In this document: piece after piece, positions 24,008 through 35,111 of the stretch | How positions within the stretch are numbered: the stretch's first letter is position 1 | Layout: every line of letters starts with the position of its first letter | Source of the DNA: Chamaecrista fasciculata | Lineage: Eukaryota; Streptophyta; Magnoliopsida; Fabales; Fabaceae | DNA: 64,000 bases | Reading direction: 5' to 3' | Assembly (NCBI GenBank): GCA_003254925.1 | Contig: QANZ01013102.1 | Coordinates: forward strand, 1 to 64,000 | Program-made: the position numbers and the translations under genes | Notes under the pieces: generated by a model | What the model saw: only the letters and a program-made list of their open reading frames with translations | The model's database searches: none | Told to the model about the DNA's origin: nothing

Positions 24008-24231
24008 GGTGGATCTCAAAGAACAAGAACAAGACCAAAATTCGCACAAGATCAAATTCATGCAGATCGATAATGCGCGAGTGAGTGTAGAGGAGAGGAA
24101 ACATGCTACTCAGTATTGTTATTATATACTACTCTTCACTCTCACGTCACGGCTTGTTTCAGAATTCTTGAAACAGTTACAGACACAGTCTTGACTATAT
24201 ATTTTAAAACAAAGTTCAAAGCCACATTTTC

Positions 24232-24690
24232 GTCAGTTCAAAATATTTAAATTGATCTGATATTTTGGTAAAATATTTCATTTTGGTCCAAAAATATTGA
24301 ATTTGGTTATATTTCTCTTGTCTCTCATTTCAAGTTCAAAGGACTTGTTAAGAGGAACTCATAGTTTTAAATTCATCGCATTCGAATTTGAAACAAGAGA
24401 GATATGATCAATTTTGTTTATTTGACCATGAAAAGAGCAGTCTGCTTTTAGGATCGATTTGACCTCGTTTGTTGACGGACCTAACTGGATAGAGAAAGTA
24501 CTATTTGAGAACAATAGGTAGCTCTGAACTCGTCACGTTTGAACTTGAAACGAGTCATATTCAATAATTTGAACCAAAATGAAACATTTTGCTAATATTT
24601 AAGACCAATTTAAATATTTTGAAATATAATAGACCAAAATAAACAGCATACATTTAAAACCAAAATAAACCTTTATCCTTTAAAAAAATA
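24232..24690. repeat. Dispersed AT-rich repeat, family C
   Basis: The stretch contains 'cattttggtccaaaaata', 'gaatttgaaacaagagagatatg' and 'tttgacctcgtttgttgacgg' phrases that recur, in similar order, near 30649-31060 and 44759-45497. The two halves are partly complementary, as in the other fold-back elements here. It lies upstream of the GH17 gene. No coding potential is seen. Confidence 0.5.
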
Positions 24691-24799
24691 TATTTATTAT
24701 TATACTTCAGAATTCTTGAAGAGCACGTCTTGTGTTTCAATATTTTTTTAAAAAATATTATTATTATTATATTTTTATTAACTAGAATAGTAAATATTT

Positions 24800-25101
24800 G
24801 GTAAAAGTACTAATTTCGTCCCTAAATTTTACACTAATTGTCAATTTCGTCTTAATTTTTTTTGCTATTAATTTTATCCCCAATGTTTTACATTTTGGTC
24901 AATTTTATCTTTTGGTCTTACTTTAGCCAAATAATATAAAATTAAAAACTCAAATATTAACTCAAATTAAGAAACAGGATGCAATCTATCGTTAATTTAT
25001 TGAAAGAAGTTAGTCAAAAGATAAAATTGACTGAAATGTGAAACATTAGAAACAAAATTGACAATAAAAAAAAATTAGAAGACGAAATTAGTACTTTTGC
25101 C
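24800..25101. mobile_element. Fold-back MITE, family B copy 1
   Basis: This 302-bp palindromic element begins GGTAAAAGTACTAATTTCGT and ends with the complement, ACGAAATTAGTACTTTTGCC. The two arms are complementary along most of their length. A relative at 30264-30638 has clear target duplications; here none is convincing. It has no coding potential. Confidence 0.7.
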
Positions 25102-26308
25102 TAAAGTGAATTGTTGGTCTAAATCAATTGAGATCTCAGCATCTTGCCCTCCTCCCTTATTATTTTGTTTGGGTTGCAGCGCTTCTTCTATGCTGGCCAT
25201 GGATGAATAAAATTGTGGTATTTGAATTTGCACGTGTACTTTTCTTTTCTTATTTTCTCTGAGGCTTGAATTTGGGTATCAAGTACTTTCTATTTATGTC
25301 TCTCGTCTTGACCAAAAAAAAAAAACGTAATTGTTTCTTGTGAGTTTTATTAATCAAGTTGCTCACAAGTTTACATCTTACTCTCTTCGAAACTGCTTTA
25401 TTGTTGAAGTGTAAACATATTTAGAGAATCCCAATCGAAAATCAATCATTGAGTTGTCATTCGGATGAGGAAGTTGGGATGCAATTCTAACATGTAAGTT
25501 TGACCAAGACTTTAAATTCCAATTATTTATTGTTGGGCTAAATATTACTTGATAGAAAATAACTTAAATTTTATTAATTAAATTAATTTTTGGAAATAAA
25601 ATATCGTGAAGAAAATTTTGTTTGAGCCGAAAATTTTAAGCATAATTCTTTTGATAGTATCAAATAGCCTTTTGGGGTTACAATCTATTAAATTTTCTAA
25701 AGCCCAAATTTCTCAAACAACTTGAGATTTTTGCAGTGCCCCTATATAATACATTCTCTCCCGCTTGCTTGTATTCTTGTGTAACACTAGACCAAAGATT
25801 CTGCTACAAATTCCTTAGATGTGCTTAATGTGTTGCCCTTGAGCCATCGCTTACGAGGTTTATAAGAAGTTAAGAGAGTCCCAAAAAGACTTTTAAAAAA
25901 AAGACTTAAATAAGAACTTTTGTTTTTAAATACAACTTAAATAAGAACTTAAATTCTCTAGTCAGTTGATTTCAAAAATCAAAAGTATTGTGCAAAAATC
26001 TTCCAGAACCCAATTCACCTTATTCTTGGACTAACATCTGACTAATAATATCTCTTTCTCCCCGTATGCTCCAGAATAGTTTTACTAGTTTTCATATTCC
26101 GAATGCTGAGAAGTGAGAATGGTCATTTGACTTAAAGCCCTCAATTGGTATTTCCATTATAATATGTTCCAAAATTCTAGTGGCAGTAACAATGATAACT
26201 GTTGAAGTTATTTCAAGATTAAAAAATAGGGTAAACTTTCTATCAAAAAAAAAAAAAACAATTGGGTGAGCTCAGTTGCAGATTTCCAGTTGTAAGTAGT
26301 TAATTTTG
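25102..26308. other. 3' flank of the UBL-LRR gene with duplicated segments
   Basis: About 25165-25300 is similar to 41740-41890 behind the E1 gene ('gaggcttgaatttggg' is shared). About 25449-25855 is the second copy of the 21546-21952 repeat. About 26040-26150 again resembles both 21960 and 42090-42200. I see no gene. The UBL-LRR stop codon follows at 26309-26311, so part of this is that gene's 3' untranslated region. Confidence 0.55.
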
Positions 26309-29300
26309 TCATTTTTTATCAGCACCTTCATCAAAATTTCTGGAAACTCCAGCTCGGAAATCCAGTTGCTTCTGAAGCTTTGAGCGACGACGCTCGTCAA
26401 AATCATCCCACCCTTCATACTGCATGAAGGTCAAGCATGCTTAGGCTGTCATATATTAGTTTTCTTGTAAACTGAAATGATATGACTTTGAAAGAAGCAT
26501 AAAAAAGTTCATACCTCGCGAAGGATATCAGTTGTTAATTCTGTATTGTGGACATCCAGTGTTGAGAGTTGAAGGCAATTCTTGAATAGTTTGGAAGGAA
26601 GAGATTTTATCCCATTGTTAATAAGTCGCAGAGCCTGCATAGTGGTCAGTAATACCAAGTGTAAGTTGTGTAACAGGAGTAGAGTTGGTAATACAGGTTT
26701 TTAAAACTCAGTAGAGGAGGGACTAAATGGAAGATCCTCAACTCAAACAAATGCCAAGTTTTCAGATAATGCAACTAAGAGCTTCGTTTAATGTATCAAT
26801 CTGATCCAGTGTTTCTGGAATACCCAAGTGCAATACTCAAAATCACAGCTCTTGTACTTCAAAAGAATCAAAACAAATAAAGGAGGAAAAACCTTCAGAT
26901 TTCTTTTAGGTTAGGTATACAAACGAGCAAGTACCTTCAAACTGCTCAAGTTACTAAATGTGTCTGGCAACTCTGACAGCAAATTTGATGAAAAATCAAC
27001 CTGATCCACAAGAAAAACTTAGTAAGCATATTAGATTATATACATAACAACAAAAACAACAGCAATCACAGCCTTTTTCCCATTAAGTGGGGAAATATAC
27101 AACATCCCCATTATTTTATTTTATTTTACTTGACAAATGCCACATCACTTGGCACCCTTGTACCTGAAAAAAGGAAAAGAAAGAGCCAAGAGGGTAGAAG
27201 GAAAACAATTGTACCGCAAAAAGAGAATGACAGTTCCCTATAGACTCGCTGATGGTATTCATCCTGACAAAAAGGGGGACATAATTATCAGCATAATTAT
27301 TTCACTACTATGATAACAACACTTGATAACTTGTTAAAATGTCTTTTTGCAGCAGAAATCACCATGAAAGACGCAAGTGCTGAAGAAAATAATTAGTTTG
27401 GCTAATTCATCAGGGTTGTCCAACAAACATCAGATTAGATTTAGAAAAAATAATGGAAGACGTGAACAGCCATTCAAGAGATTCTTTCAACATCTCAAAA
27501 AGGACATTGAATCCTGTCTCTGCAGCTTTCTTTTCTTTTTAACTACATAATTAATATTGACATTTTTTTATTCGAAAACAATAAAGTTTTCTTGCTATAT
27601 GTTTTATTATTGTTTTTATATTACAGGAGGAGACAGGAGACGTTTTAACATTCAATAGAAACATAAAGTATTTGTGCATCTCCACGAACGTGTATGAAGG
27701 CAATTAGAAACATAAAGTATTCTACATTTAATTTTGAAACCCCCAACATGTGAACGAGGAACCCAAGACTTCTTTTCTTTTACTTTCTTGCCAGAAACCC
27801 AAGAACATGTTTACCATTAGGAAGATGTAGGGAACCGAAGCATCGTTTACCATTTTGGTTGAACATGATGCATGAATGTATTGAGTAAATAAATGACCAT
27901 ACTTTAACAAGAACATGTTTTCAAATGCTACCTATTGTTGTTGGCCATGAGAACTTCAAGTTGTGTCAAATGTCCTATTTCTTTAGGGATGCCACCCAAC
28001 TTATTATAGGAGACATGCAGCTCCTTCAAAGAGGTTAGAGATCCCAGTGCCGCTGGCAAATTTGTTAAACTGAAAAAATCATGTTAATCAATAAGTTGTG
28101 TTAAGAACAGTATTGATAAATCCTAACCAACTTGAATTGACACAAAGATCTAGCAGGCAATATGATTTGAAGCATTCATTCATCAAATATGTTGTGAAGA
28201 TATTGTGATAAATGGAAGCAAAAACTATTCAAAGAGGGTACCCAAACTCAAAGATTAGTCAAAAATGAAATACATAGCAAGTGACCCCAAGTATTTTATT
28301 ATTTTATTATTATTTTGTGGTATTATATCTCAAACCAGACGTTAGAATTGGAGACAGCAAACTACTTCCTTTTACCCCCTACATCTGTGGAGAAAGTAAC
28401 TAAATACAGAAAATCTTAATAATTTGGATGAATGAAAATCCATTTAATGGGTGCTTCAAGCCAGACACACCAATATGCATTACAAAATTCTGGACAATCT
28501 TGGCACCAGCAAGCTAGATGCAGTCCTCAAGTCTATTGATTTTTTTGATATTTTTTCAAGGTAAGGCAAAAAAAAAATGTCCATCATAAATGATAAGATT
28601 TACTCACTGATTGTGGTCCAATGTTAATATTGTTAGATGCTTCAAAGTTGTTAGTCCTTCCCAGCTAGTTGATTCATCCAGTAACTCATTTCCATTAAGG
28701 AATAGTTTCTAGAACATTTTGAAAGTAGCAAGCTTTGTCAATATTGGTTTACTAAACATTTGCATACGTAGCTGAAACAAAAAGCCTACAAAAGAAGAAG
28801 AAAAGTTCAACTTGCCTGTAGGCCAGTGAGGCATCCAATTTTTACAGGAAGATCTTGAATTGCGTTGTTGCTACAATCTAGAAGTCTTCCGGAAGACCCA
28901 CAAGCCCACACTTCATCAGGTATGACCTATTAATATTACATTCAGTAGGGAAAAAGAGATCATATTTTATACTGAAACAGGCAAGTAATAAAAGAATACT
29001 TATTTTTCTCCTCCTTTTGCCTTTTTGGTTATTCCCTTTTTCCTTATTCGCTTGATTAGCAAACATTATTAGCTATGGATAATTCTGAAGGACTCATTAA
29101 TATCAGCAACTTTGGTTACCTTCAAGTTGCGTTGGGAAAATGCTATAACTCCAGTAGCAGTCCATCGTTCCAAACTGGTCTTAACAGGAAGATTTTTTGT
29201 ATCACTACTCGAGCTTGAGTGGTCATCTCTCCTTGACCTTGGTACAACCTGGGCTTGTTTCAAGATTGGACCATCCTATTAAAAAATTAAGTAAAAAAAA

Positions 29301-29629
29301 AAGTTAAAGAACTAACTAAACGCGTTTGTTTTGAGTGCCATAGAATCAAATAAAATCTTTCCAGTAGTGCCAGTGCTTGTGAAACCACAACTTCTTAACT
29401 AAAATTCTTGATTAAGGTATTCACCTATTAAGTTCTCCCAAACTGGCTTGTTTTAGCCTTCCCATTCTTTACCAAACTAACTGATGAAATCGGAGCACTA
29501 TCTAGTTGATTATCTATGAAATGGCTTATTTTGATGCATTTTACTACCTCTATTTAAAGAAACACAGGAATCACAAAAATGTAGTTAACTTCTATCTTTA
29601 AAGATTAACAAAGACACTCAAGAAAACAG

Positions 29630-29683
<54 letters not shown>

Positions 29684-30091
29684 AAGAAGTCAAGAAGCTA
29701 CACAATACCCCTTGATGTAAACCCTGGGAAGCCATAAGCATAATCTTGGACCCATTAGTCAAGTCCGATGCCGTCAACGTCAGAGAGTCCTCCAAAACTC
29801 TTCCTGTAAGATTAATTACCCGATCAAGAAATCAACAAAATGAGAATGAAAAAAAATACAAAAACAAGATCAGGCAGTGAGAAATGTGTAAAAAGAACCT
29901 TTAAAGATGAGCTTCTGGCCTCGAACAAGAACATTAGTGACAGGTAGGAGAAGAGACTTAAGGTCGCTGATCGTTGAGTTTGGTGAGATTGAGATGGGTA
30001 CCGTCCTTCCACTGAACTTAACGTTGACGGTGATGGTGGCTTCGCCGCCGTCGGACTTGCTTCCTCCGGCAGCGTCGGACCTTCCTTCCAT
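26309..30091 (-). CDS. Ubiquitin-like domain plus leucine-rich repeat protein (At2g30105-like)
   Basis: Ten exons in coding order: 30091-29899, 29803-29709, 29275-29120, 28926-28816, 28708-28608, 28069-27932, 27263-27215, 27000-26935, 26634-26515 and 26419-26309; phases fit and give 379 aa. After a Gly/Asp-rich start, residues ~18-90 form a ubiquitin-like domain (ITVNVKFSGRTVPISI, then VRGQKLIFKG). Residues ~150-330 are plant LRRs of the LxxLxLxxNxLxxLP type, such as LDHNHLTNLPAALGSL and LHVSYNKLGGIPKEIG. The tail YEGWDDFDERRRSKLQKQLD is conserved as I recall it. The intron after exon 4 has a GC donor (CAG|GCAAGT); the others are GT-AG. No membrane segment or signal peptide is present, so it should be intracellular. 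Function is unknown; the domain pair suggests an adaptor. It lies 5 kb from E1, head to head. Confidence 0.93.
29633..29680. repeat. (AG)24 microsatellite in UBL-LRR intron 2
   Basis: A run of 48 bp of pure AG lies in intron 2, about 29 bp beyond the exon 2 donor. The inverted copy of this intron at 31078-31410 has only a few repeat units at the matching place, so the run expanded in the gene copy or shrank in the other. Confidence 0.95.
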
Positions 30092-30263
30092 TTCACTTAA
30101 TCTTTCTCTCTTCCACGAAGACGATGATGGCTCAGTAAAACAAAATCTGGAATGCGAAACTACCATTCTGCCCTTTATATATCGCGCCTCTTTCTCTTAT
30201 CCTCTTTAGATAATTTTGTCAAATTCTCAAATTAGTCCCTTGTGTATGGGATAGATTTTAAAT

Positions 30264-30638
30264 GGCAAAAGCACCCATTTCGTCCCCAAACTTTACATAT
30301 GCTGTCAATTTCGTCCCATCTTTTTTTGCTGTCAATTTCGTCTCCAATCTTTCACATTTCTGTCAATTTTATCCTTTGACTAACTTCTTTTAATAAATTA
30401 ACAACAGACTGTATCTTATTTTTCAATCTGAGTTAGGATTTGAGTTTCTTTTTCTATCAGTTTTATATTATATATCGTCAGCCACATAGATTTTGTCGTT
30501 AATATTTGGCTAAAGTAAAAGTAAAGGATAAAATTGACAAAAATGTGAAAGATTGGGGACGAAATTGACAGCAAAAATAGATTGGGGACGAAAATGACAG
30601 CTGGTGTAAAGTTTGGGGACAAAATGTGTACTTTTGCC
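30264..30638. mobile_element. Fold-back MITE, family B copy 2
   Basis: This 375-bp palindromic element begins GGCAAAAGCACCCATTTCG and ends with the complement of CGGCAAAAGTACACATTTTG. An exact 10-bp duplication, GATTTTAAAT, flanks it (30254-30263 and 30639-30648). Duplications of 9-10 bp suggest Mutator-like transposition. It lies about 170 bp upstream of the UBL-LRR start codon, so it may sit in or near that promoter. Confidence 0.82.
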
Positions 30639-30648
30639 GATTTTAAAT

Positions 30649-31060
30649 TGGTCCGCCATCTTTCGTTTGTTTCATATTAGTTTTATATGTTTATATAATC
30701 TTTCAAACTGGTCATAAACCTACTTTTAAGACGCGATTTAACCTCATTTGCTAGCAATCTTTATCAGGTAGAGAAATAGCTCTTCAAGAGTTAGCACATA
30801 GTTTCGAAGTGTCATATTCAAACTTGAAACGAGAGATATGACCAACTTCACTTGTTTGATAGTGAATGAGCTACTCACTTTTGGGACTTGATTTGACCTC
30901 ATTTGTTAATGGTTTTAAAGCACTCATCTAAAAAAACTCGTAGCCCTAGATTCATTGCATTTGAGCTTGAAATGAGAAAGATATGACTATATTCAATAAT
31001 TTTTTGTCCAATTTGAAACATTATAAAACTATGTAGGACTAATTTAAAACAAACAATAAG
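30649..31060. repeat. Dispersed AT-rich repeat, family C
   Basis: This shares ordered phrases with 24232-24690, including 'tttaacctcatttgctagc', 'gaacttgaaacgagagatatgacc' and 'attcaataatt'. It has no coding potential. Confidence 0.45.
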
Positions 31061-31077
31061 CTACACAATACAATAGT

Positions 31078-31410
31078 TTTTGTGTTGCTTCTTGATTACT
31101 TGTTCTCTCTCTTTTCTATTTTCTTGAGCATCTTTGTTAATTTTTGGAGATAGAAGTTAACTACATTTTTGTGATTCCTATGTTTCTTTAAATAGAGGAA
31201 ATAATGGCTCCAATCGATGATTAAATAAAATAAAATAAAATAAAATGCATCTAAGGAAGCCAATTCGCAGATAATCAACTAGATAGTGCCCTGATTTCAC
31301 CATTTATTAGTTTGGTAAAGTATGGGAAGGCTAAAACAAGTCAATTTGGGAGAACGTAATAAATGAATCCCTTAATCAAGAATTTTAGTTAAAAAGTTGT
31401 GGTTTCACAA
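31078..31410. repeat. Inverted copy of UBL-LRR intron 2
   Basis: Read on the plus strand, this matches the reverse complement of about 29365-29695. Examples are 'ttaatcaagaattttagtta', 'gttgtggtttcaca' and 'aattaactacatttttgtgatt'-like blocks, all in order. It starts just at the exon 2/intron 2 border and carries no exon. An ATAAA-type expansion at 31224-31244 is specific to this copy. It is a partial inverted duplication about 1.4-2 kb from its source. Confidence 0.75.
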
Positions 31411-32681
31411 ACACCGGCTTTGAGGTTCAAATTCGATTTGATAACCCCATTAAGTCACACAATAAAACTTGTGAATGACTAGGCTCAAAACAACAAGGCC
31501 GAAGCCCGACCCCATATCATCAAGGCCTACTAAACACGTGTCGCGGAGGGCGATCACCGCACCTAGCAAACCAAGACTTCAACGAGGCATTGCGTTGAAT
31601 CTCCCATTCACCCGTGTCTCCTCAAGGTCAAGGTAGATACGTGTCGCGGAGGGCGATCACCGCTCTACGATGAACAAGATTTTAACAGGGTGTTTTATTG
31701 AAGGCATTAAAACTTAACATTTTTTAAAAGGGTTCAATTTTTAATGTTCCGTTTTAGTTCAATTTTAAACTGATTTTAAAATTAAACGAGTATGTCAAGT
31801 GTTTATTTCCCCATGTATCAAATACATATAAACACATGCACGGATTTTGTATCTCATACAAAATCCCACGCTCGTATCGTATACGTGGTTGTAGCGTAAA
31901 ATTAAATATTGCATGTTAAAATCCGCACCCCTAGGCATACATCTAGCCCATTGCATCTCATACAAAATACTAAATGCATAAAAACATCGTGTTTAGACAT
32001 GGCTCATCTACCCTATAATCCCCTCAAGCCAATGAGAGAATTTTTCTAAAAAGAAAAATAAAATTACATTGGGAAAAACCTCAGTTACATTGAGGTATAA
32101 ACAAAATGTAAAATTACATCGGAATATAGGGAGACGACACGCAGACCGTATATACCAAAAATCCTAGAGCCATATCCAACACCATATAAAACATATATGA
32201 ACAATTCACATATTAATATATCAAACACGACATACAACAACACATACAAAAACAATTTTTTAAAATGTGTTCAATTAGGGTTTGTTCAATTTTAACATGC
32301 CTTCTTGAAAAATTAAGCCTTGTATCAATAATTATAGAATTCAAGAATCATATTCAAGAATTCAAATTATTGACCCAAAAATTTTAAAATTCATAATTTT
32401 AATAAATTTTCAGTCACCCCACAATATTATAATTAAAACAATTATAATTATAATTATTTGGGATTTTCGACCAAGGCCTCAAATTTTCAAGAAAAGTTTC
32501 AAATCAATCCAATTGATCTCCTATGTATCATATACATAAAGTTTGCACCTATTCCATAGATTAAGTTTTTAAAGAAAACTTTCGGTGGATTTTCACAAAT
32601 TCAAACATACGATTGAAAGCGGTAAACAAACATCATACATCACATGTACAATCACCAAAACCAGTATTAAACCCAAAACCA
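31411..32681. other. Intergenic DNA with a 25-bp direct repeat
   Basis: A GC-rich 25-bp block beginning acgtgtcgcggagggcg occurs exactly twice, at 31536-31560 and 31639-31663. The rest, up to the N gap, looks like retroelement or leader-type non-coding DNA with repeated 'catacaaaat' phrases. I recognise no coding domain. Confidence 0.5.
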
Positions 32682-33612
32682 NNNNNNNNNNNNNNNNNNN
32701 NNNNNNNNNNNNNNNNNNNNNNNNNNNNNNNNNNNNNNNNNNNNNNNNNNNNNNNNNNNNNNNNNNNNNNNNNNNNNNNNNNNNNNNNNNNNNNNNNNNN
32801 NNNNNNNNNNNNNNNNNNNNNNNNNNNNNNNNNNNNNNNNNNNNNNNNNNNNNNNNNNNNNNNNNNNNNNNNNNNNNNNNNNNNNNNNNNNNNNNNNNNN
32901 NNNNNNNNNNNNNNNNNNNNNNNNNNNNNNNNNNNNNNNNNNNNNNNNNNNNNNNNNNNNNNNNNNNNNNNNNNNNNNNNNNNNNNNNNNNNNNNNNNNN
33001 NNNNNNNNNNNNNNNNNNNNNNNNNNNNNNNNNNNNNNNNNNNNNNNNNNNNNNNNNNNNNNNNNNNNNNNNNNNNNNNNNNNNNNNNNNNNNNNNNNNN
33101 NNNNNNNNNNNNNNNNNNNNNNNNNNNNNNNNNNNNNNNNNNNNNNNNNNNNNNNNNNNNNNNNNNNNNNNNNNNNNNNNNNNNNNNNNNNNNNNNNNNN
33201 NNNNNNNNNNNNNNNNNNNNNNNNNNNNNNNNNNNNNNNNNNNNNNNNNNNNNNNNNNNNNNNNNNNNNNNNNNNNNNNNNNNNNNNNNNNNNNNNNNNN
33301 NNNNNNNNNNNNNNNNNNNNNNNNNNNNNNNNNNNNNNNNNNNNNNNNNNNNNNNNNNNNNNNNNNNNNNNNNNNNNNNNNNNNNNNNNNNNNNNNNNNN
33401 NNNNNNNNNNNNNNNNNNNNNNNNNNNNNNNNNNNNNNNNNNNNNNNNNNNNNNNNNNNNNNNNNNNNNNNNNNNNNNNNNNNNNNNNNNNNNNNNNNNN
33501 NNNNNNNNNNNNNNNNNNNNNNNNNNNNNNNNNNNNNNNNNNNNNNNNNNNNNNNNNNNNNNNNNNNNNNNNNNNNNNNNNNNNNNNNNNNNNNNNNNNN
33601 NNNNNNNNNNNN
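32682..33612. other. Assembly gap (931 N)
   Basis: Unsequenced bases. The open frames that span it are meaningless. The right-hand flank lies inside a copia-type LTR, so the gap probably hides the rest of that LTR and perhaps more of the element. Confidence 0.99.
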
Positions 33613-34375
33613 GAGAGCGGACTCTAGCAAGCCATCACGACTACCCAAAACACGTGAGTTATCGTTTTATCAAAACCGATTTAACCTTAGTACCACCTTG
33701 TCATAGACCCTATTGTCACACGATATTTTGGTCTTGGATAAGGCATGGGAAAGTCATCCTTAATCCAAACCATAACTTTCTCGATTTCCTGAGTTAGTCC
33801 CATTTTTCTGAGTGGCCACTCTTTCCTTGGACAGACTCATCGAGGGCGTCAGTTAAATATCTCTCATCTCTATGAGGGACAAAATCCCATCTTGGTCAAC
33901 CACATTCCTCAGCACTGTAATCAACCAAACCCGTACCTAGCCTGTATGGCTACCCTGCTACGGGCAATGTTGGACTAGACCAAAGTTCGACAACTACAAT
34001 GCCGGAATAGTCAAGACCTCAGGTCCAAGGCATCGTGACAAGTGTACAAGAGAGGCTAGCTAATGACTAAACCCACGCAGGACTCTCCGGGTCGGTCCAG
34101 CAACTTGTAACCCTCACATCGTTGCACCATGACTCTCGTAAAGCATCTAGTGCATGTATCTCCAAGGTCATGCTGGTCTTGGTTCATTCTCGCTCCCACG
34201 AGAACAATCGACCAGAGACAAATTTAGATTAATTATCTTATAATTAATCAAGGACGCTATCATAGTAAACATGCTAATAATATGATAACAACATAATTTA
34301 TCAACTATAAATTAATCAAACATATGTTCAAAACATATACATAAAATGATTGGCCCTAAGGCACAATCTCCAATA
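33613..34375 (-). mobile_element. Partial copia-type LTR, second copy
   Basis: This is about 763 bp alignable to 14948-15717 of the solo LTR, with scattered substitutions and small indels. The right end reads ACAATCTCCAATA, with TA in place of the usual CA. The left part is lost in the N gap. Divergence between the two copies suggests separate, older insertions. Confidence 0.8.
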
Positions 34376-34559
34376 ATTTGTTGAACTAGGTAAGCTTGTC
34401 CATTTTCTAGTTTATCAGTAAGTTATGAGAATAACTGTATATTTTATTTATTAGTATATTAGTGATAAAATTAACAATAAATTACCTTTAAACCGCTCAA
34501 ATCGAACCGCCCAAATCACTTTTTATTGGTTTGGTTTGAAAAATTCTTTCAAATCGCCC

Positions 34560-35111
34560 AAACTACCCGACGAACACCCTACTCTCTATCGAGTCCGATG
34601 GAGAGAAATGGTACCGATGTCCTCAAACAGCACTTGTCCGCACGCCCTCAAAACCCTAAACGCATATAGTTACGCAAATCCATAAATACCCCTCTTTCTC
34701 TCTCTCTTCATTCTCAATCTCACCCTTATATTAAACCCCACTCATCAATTTTCTTCCTCCTTGTATTAAAAACCAAAACCTATAAAAGAAGACACAGAAA
34801 CTTCGGTGATCTTTTTCTCTGATTCTTTCTTGCCTTCCGATCAGATTCCATTCTTCTCCCTTCCCAAAGTTCAAATCGGTATGTTTCTCAGCTTCCTTGG
34901 GTCATTTCCATATAAGATTCTTTGTTTTGCTTCATTGTTTTGTGCTGGAATCAAGTGGGATTTAGGTTTAGGGTTTTAACCTTTTACGCTGTTGATCTTT
35001 ACTTGGTTTGTCTCTGATCATAATTTTAACCTATTCTTTTTTATTGTTGTTCTTGTGTTGATGATCTCGATGACGGGGTGTCGTGGCTTGTTCAGCAGCT
35101 TACTGCACTAT
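34560..35111 (+). promoter_or_regulatory. E1 promoter and leader with telo-box and leader intron
   Basis: A telo-box AAACCCTAA lies at 34651-34659, a motif common in promoters of plant growth and housekeeping genes. A TATA-like ATAAATA lies at 34682-34688, followed by a CT-rich stretch typical of leaders. A leader intron probably runs from the donor near 34880 (CAAATCG|GTATGT) to the acceptor at 35095 or 35098, placing the first leader ATG at 35112. The exact transcription start is not visible. Confidence 0.6.

Noticed and set aside
24061..24061. Upstream in-frame ATG as GH17 start
   Set aside because: Its context is weak and it would put 18 polar and Cys-rich residues before the signal peptide; the ATG at 24007 has a strong context and direct signal peptide. 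It stays possible but less likely.
23582..24073. 163-codon plus-strand frame rich in Gly and Asp
   Set aside because: It is the antisense of the GH17 coding exon, which has full family similarity.
32585..33797. Three long open frames of 350-394 codons across the gap
   Set aside because: They consist almost wholly of N codons from the assembly gap; the short flanks are LTR and spacer DNA.
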